A stretch of DNA of 64,000 bases. Source: Devosia sp. (GTDB taxonomy: Bacteria > Pseudomonadota > Alphaproteobacteria > Rhizobiales > Devosiaceae). Under the pieces are notes generated by a model. It did not search any database and was not told the origin of the DNA. It saw only the letters and a program-made list of their open reading frames with translations. Location: the NCBI RefSeq assembly GCF_017307495.1, contig NZ_JAFKHE010000015.1, positions 186,001 to 250,000 on the forward strand. Direction: 5' to 3'. The stretch's first letter is position 1, and every line of letters begins with the position of its first letter. This document shows, piece by piece, positions 62,937-64,000 of this stretch. A program made the position numbers and the translations under genes.

Positions 62937-64000
62937 TTACTGCTTCGGCGCTTCGGTGGCCGGGGCCATTGGGGCCATCGCATCGGGAGCCGGAGCCATC
63001 GGCGCCATGGCGTCCGGTGTCGGAGCCATGGCTGGGGCATCAGTGGCCGGGGCCATCGCCGGAGCCTCGGTGGCGGGGGCTATTGCCGGGGTTTCCGTAG
63101 TCGGTGCTGCGGCGGGCGCCTCGGTCGTTGCCGGAGCCGCCGGAGCTGCTGCCGGAGCTTCGGCGGCCGGCGCCTCGATCGGGGAGGCGTCGGTGATGCG
63201 GCCGTCGGTATAAGGCGTGTAGCTGCCGCCCTGCTTGGCGATGAAGTCGGCCACGACCTTCTCGAGCGGCGGCCCGAAGTCGTAAGCGTTCACGGCGTTC
63301 TTGGCGAAGAGCTCGTAGCCGTCGCCGCCGCCGCGCACGTAGTTGTTGGTGACGACGCCGTAGGTCTTGGCGGGATCGATCGGCACCCAGCTGTCGCCGT
63401 CCTTGACCAGCACGTCGGAAATGCGCGAGCCGACCGGCTTGGACTTGTCGAAGGTGTACTTGAGCCCGGCGACCTGCGGGAAGCGGCCGGCCACGTCCTC
63501 GATCTGGCTGACCCCGTTCTCGAGCGAGGCGACGAGGTCGGCGCCGCCGATCTGGAAGGTGGCGAGCGTGTTCGAGAAGGGCAGGACGGTCAGCACCTCG
63601 CCCATGGTGATCTGGCCCTCGTCGATCGAGGCGCGCAGGCCGCCGGAGTTGGCGATGGAGATGGTGATGCCCTGGTCCTTGACGCGATCGAGCTGGGCGT
63701 CGGCGACGAGGTTGCCCATCGAGCATTCCATGACGCGGCAGACGTTGCGATCGCCCTGGATGGCGGCGGTGGCGGTGCCGATGACCTCGGCCTTGAGCGT
63801 CTCGAGCGGCTTGCCGAGCTCGGCGACCTTGTCGATGAAGCCCTGGTCGGGCTTGACCGACTTGTCGAGCAGGATCGGAGCGCCGGTGGCCGAGACGAGC
63901 TTGCCCGCGTCGTCCCAGGTGACCTTAAGTTCGCCCAGCACCTTGCCGTACTGGCCGGCGGTGACGATCGGCACGTCGACGCCATCGGGGTTCTTGACCA
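62937..64000 (-). CDS. 5'-nucleotidase/2',3'-cyclic phosphodiesterase family protein, 3' part only
   Basis: The frame is open to the right edge, so the N-terminal metallophosphatase half and the start lie outside the window; about 354 C-terminal residues are seen. They include ITISIANSGGLRASIDEGQITMGEVLTVLPFSNTL and TYGVVTNNYVRGGGDGYELFA, the signatures of the 5'-nucleotidase C-terminal substrate-binding domain. The last 80 or so residues (62940-63180) are a repetitive Ala/Pro/Thr/Met tail with EAPA, ATEAPA and DAMAPMAPA units. The protein is normally exported and releases phosphate from nucleotides in the periplasm. A terminator follows. Confidence 0.92.
   Translation of the reverse strand, partial: VKNPDGVDVPIVTAGQYGKVLGELKVTWDDAGKLVSATGAPILLDKSVKPDQGFIDKVAELGKPLETLKAEVIGTATAAIQGDRNVCRVMECSMGNLVADAQLDRVKDQGITISIANSGGLRASIDEGQITMGEVLTVLPFSNTLATFQIGGADLVASLENGVSQIEDVAGRFPQVAGLKYTFDKSKPVGSRISDVLVKDGDSWVPIDPAKTYGVVTNNYVRGGGDGYELFAKNAVNAYDFGPPLEKVVADFIAKQGGSYTPYTDGRITDASPIEAPAAEAPAAAPAAPATTEAPAAAPTTETPAIAPATEAPAMAPATDAPAMAPTPDAMAPMAPAPDAMAPMAPATEAPKQ

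Overview
The window is 64 kb of GC-rich alphaproteobacterial chromosome. A complete general stress response module (phyR, nepR, ecfG), a thuR-thuEFGKAB disaccharide locus, a chvE-gguAB sugar importer and REP-like extragenic palindromes point to the Hyphomicrobiales (Rhizobiales); a Devosia-like genus is my guess, not shown by the sequence. I saw no rRNA, tRNA, CRISPR array, integrase or transposase. It looks like a stable chromosomal region rich in transporters.

Layout. 1-8.7 kb: sugar-acid and small-molecule catabolism (SDR, denD-like, acetamidase-like, Fe-alcohol dehydrogenase, GntR regulator divergent from uxuA). 8.7-14.1 kb: a minus-strand polar amino-acid ABC transporter with an M14 deacylase at its end and prmB embedded in it. 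14.1-22.1 kb: general stress response island: csbD, DUF1328, phyR, nepR-ecfG, a degenerate receiver, a Crp/Fnr regulator, a CHASE3-HisKA_2 kinase, a lipid-kinase-like gene and five small stress or membrane proteins. Six good and one weaker EcfG-type promoter (GGAAC-N16/17-CGTT) can be read by eye. 22.2-28.9 kb: an amidoligase/transglutaminase operon (DUF2126 protein, circularly permuted ATP-grasp fused to alpha-E, transglutaminase). 29.9-37.4 kb: LysR regulator and a ydcSTUV-patD polyamine/aminobutyraldehyde locus with a GntR gene. 37.8-45 kb: chvE-gguA-gguB and a GH38 alpha-mannosidase. 45-51.6 kb: sulfurtransferase, then a Pho-box-preceded ABC transporter with a phosphonate monoester hydrolase-like enzyme. 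52.2-61.1 kb: thuR and thuEFGKAB with a duplicated thuB. 61.3-64 kb: a membrane cyclic-nucleotide-binding protein, a GlsB-like protein, an acetyltransferase and the 3' part of a 5'-nucleotidase gene running off the right edge.

How it fits together. Several transporters sit beside matching enzymes and readable operators: an ATC-N9-GAT LysR box before ydcS, LacI-type palindromes around thuR/thuE/thuA, a Pho box before the phosphonate-type binding protein, and a TTGACC-N4-GGTCAA palindrome before the amino-acid binding protein. The stress island carries its own regulators and several of its target genes. Non-coding space is punctuated by two families of palindromic repeats, one copy lying inside the ydcSTUV operon.
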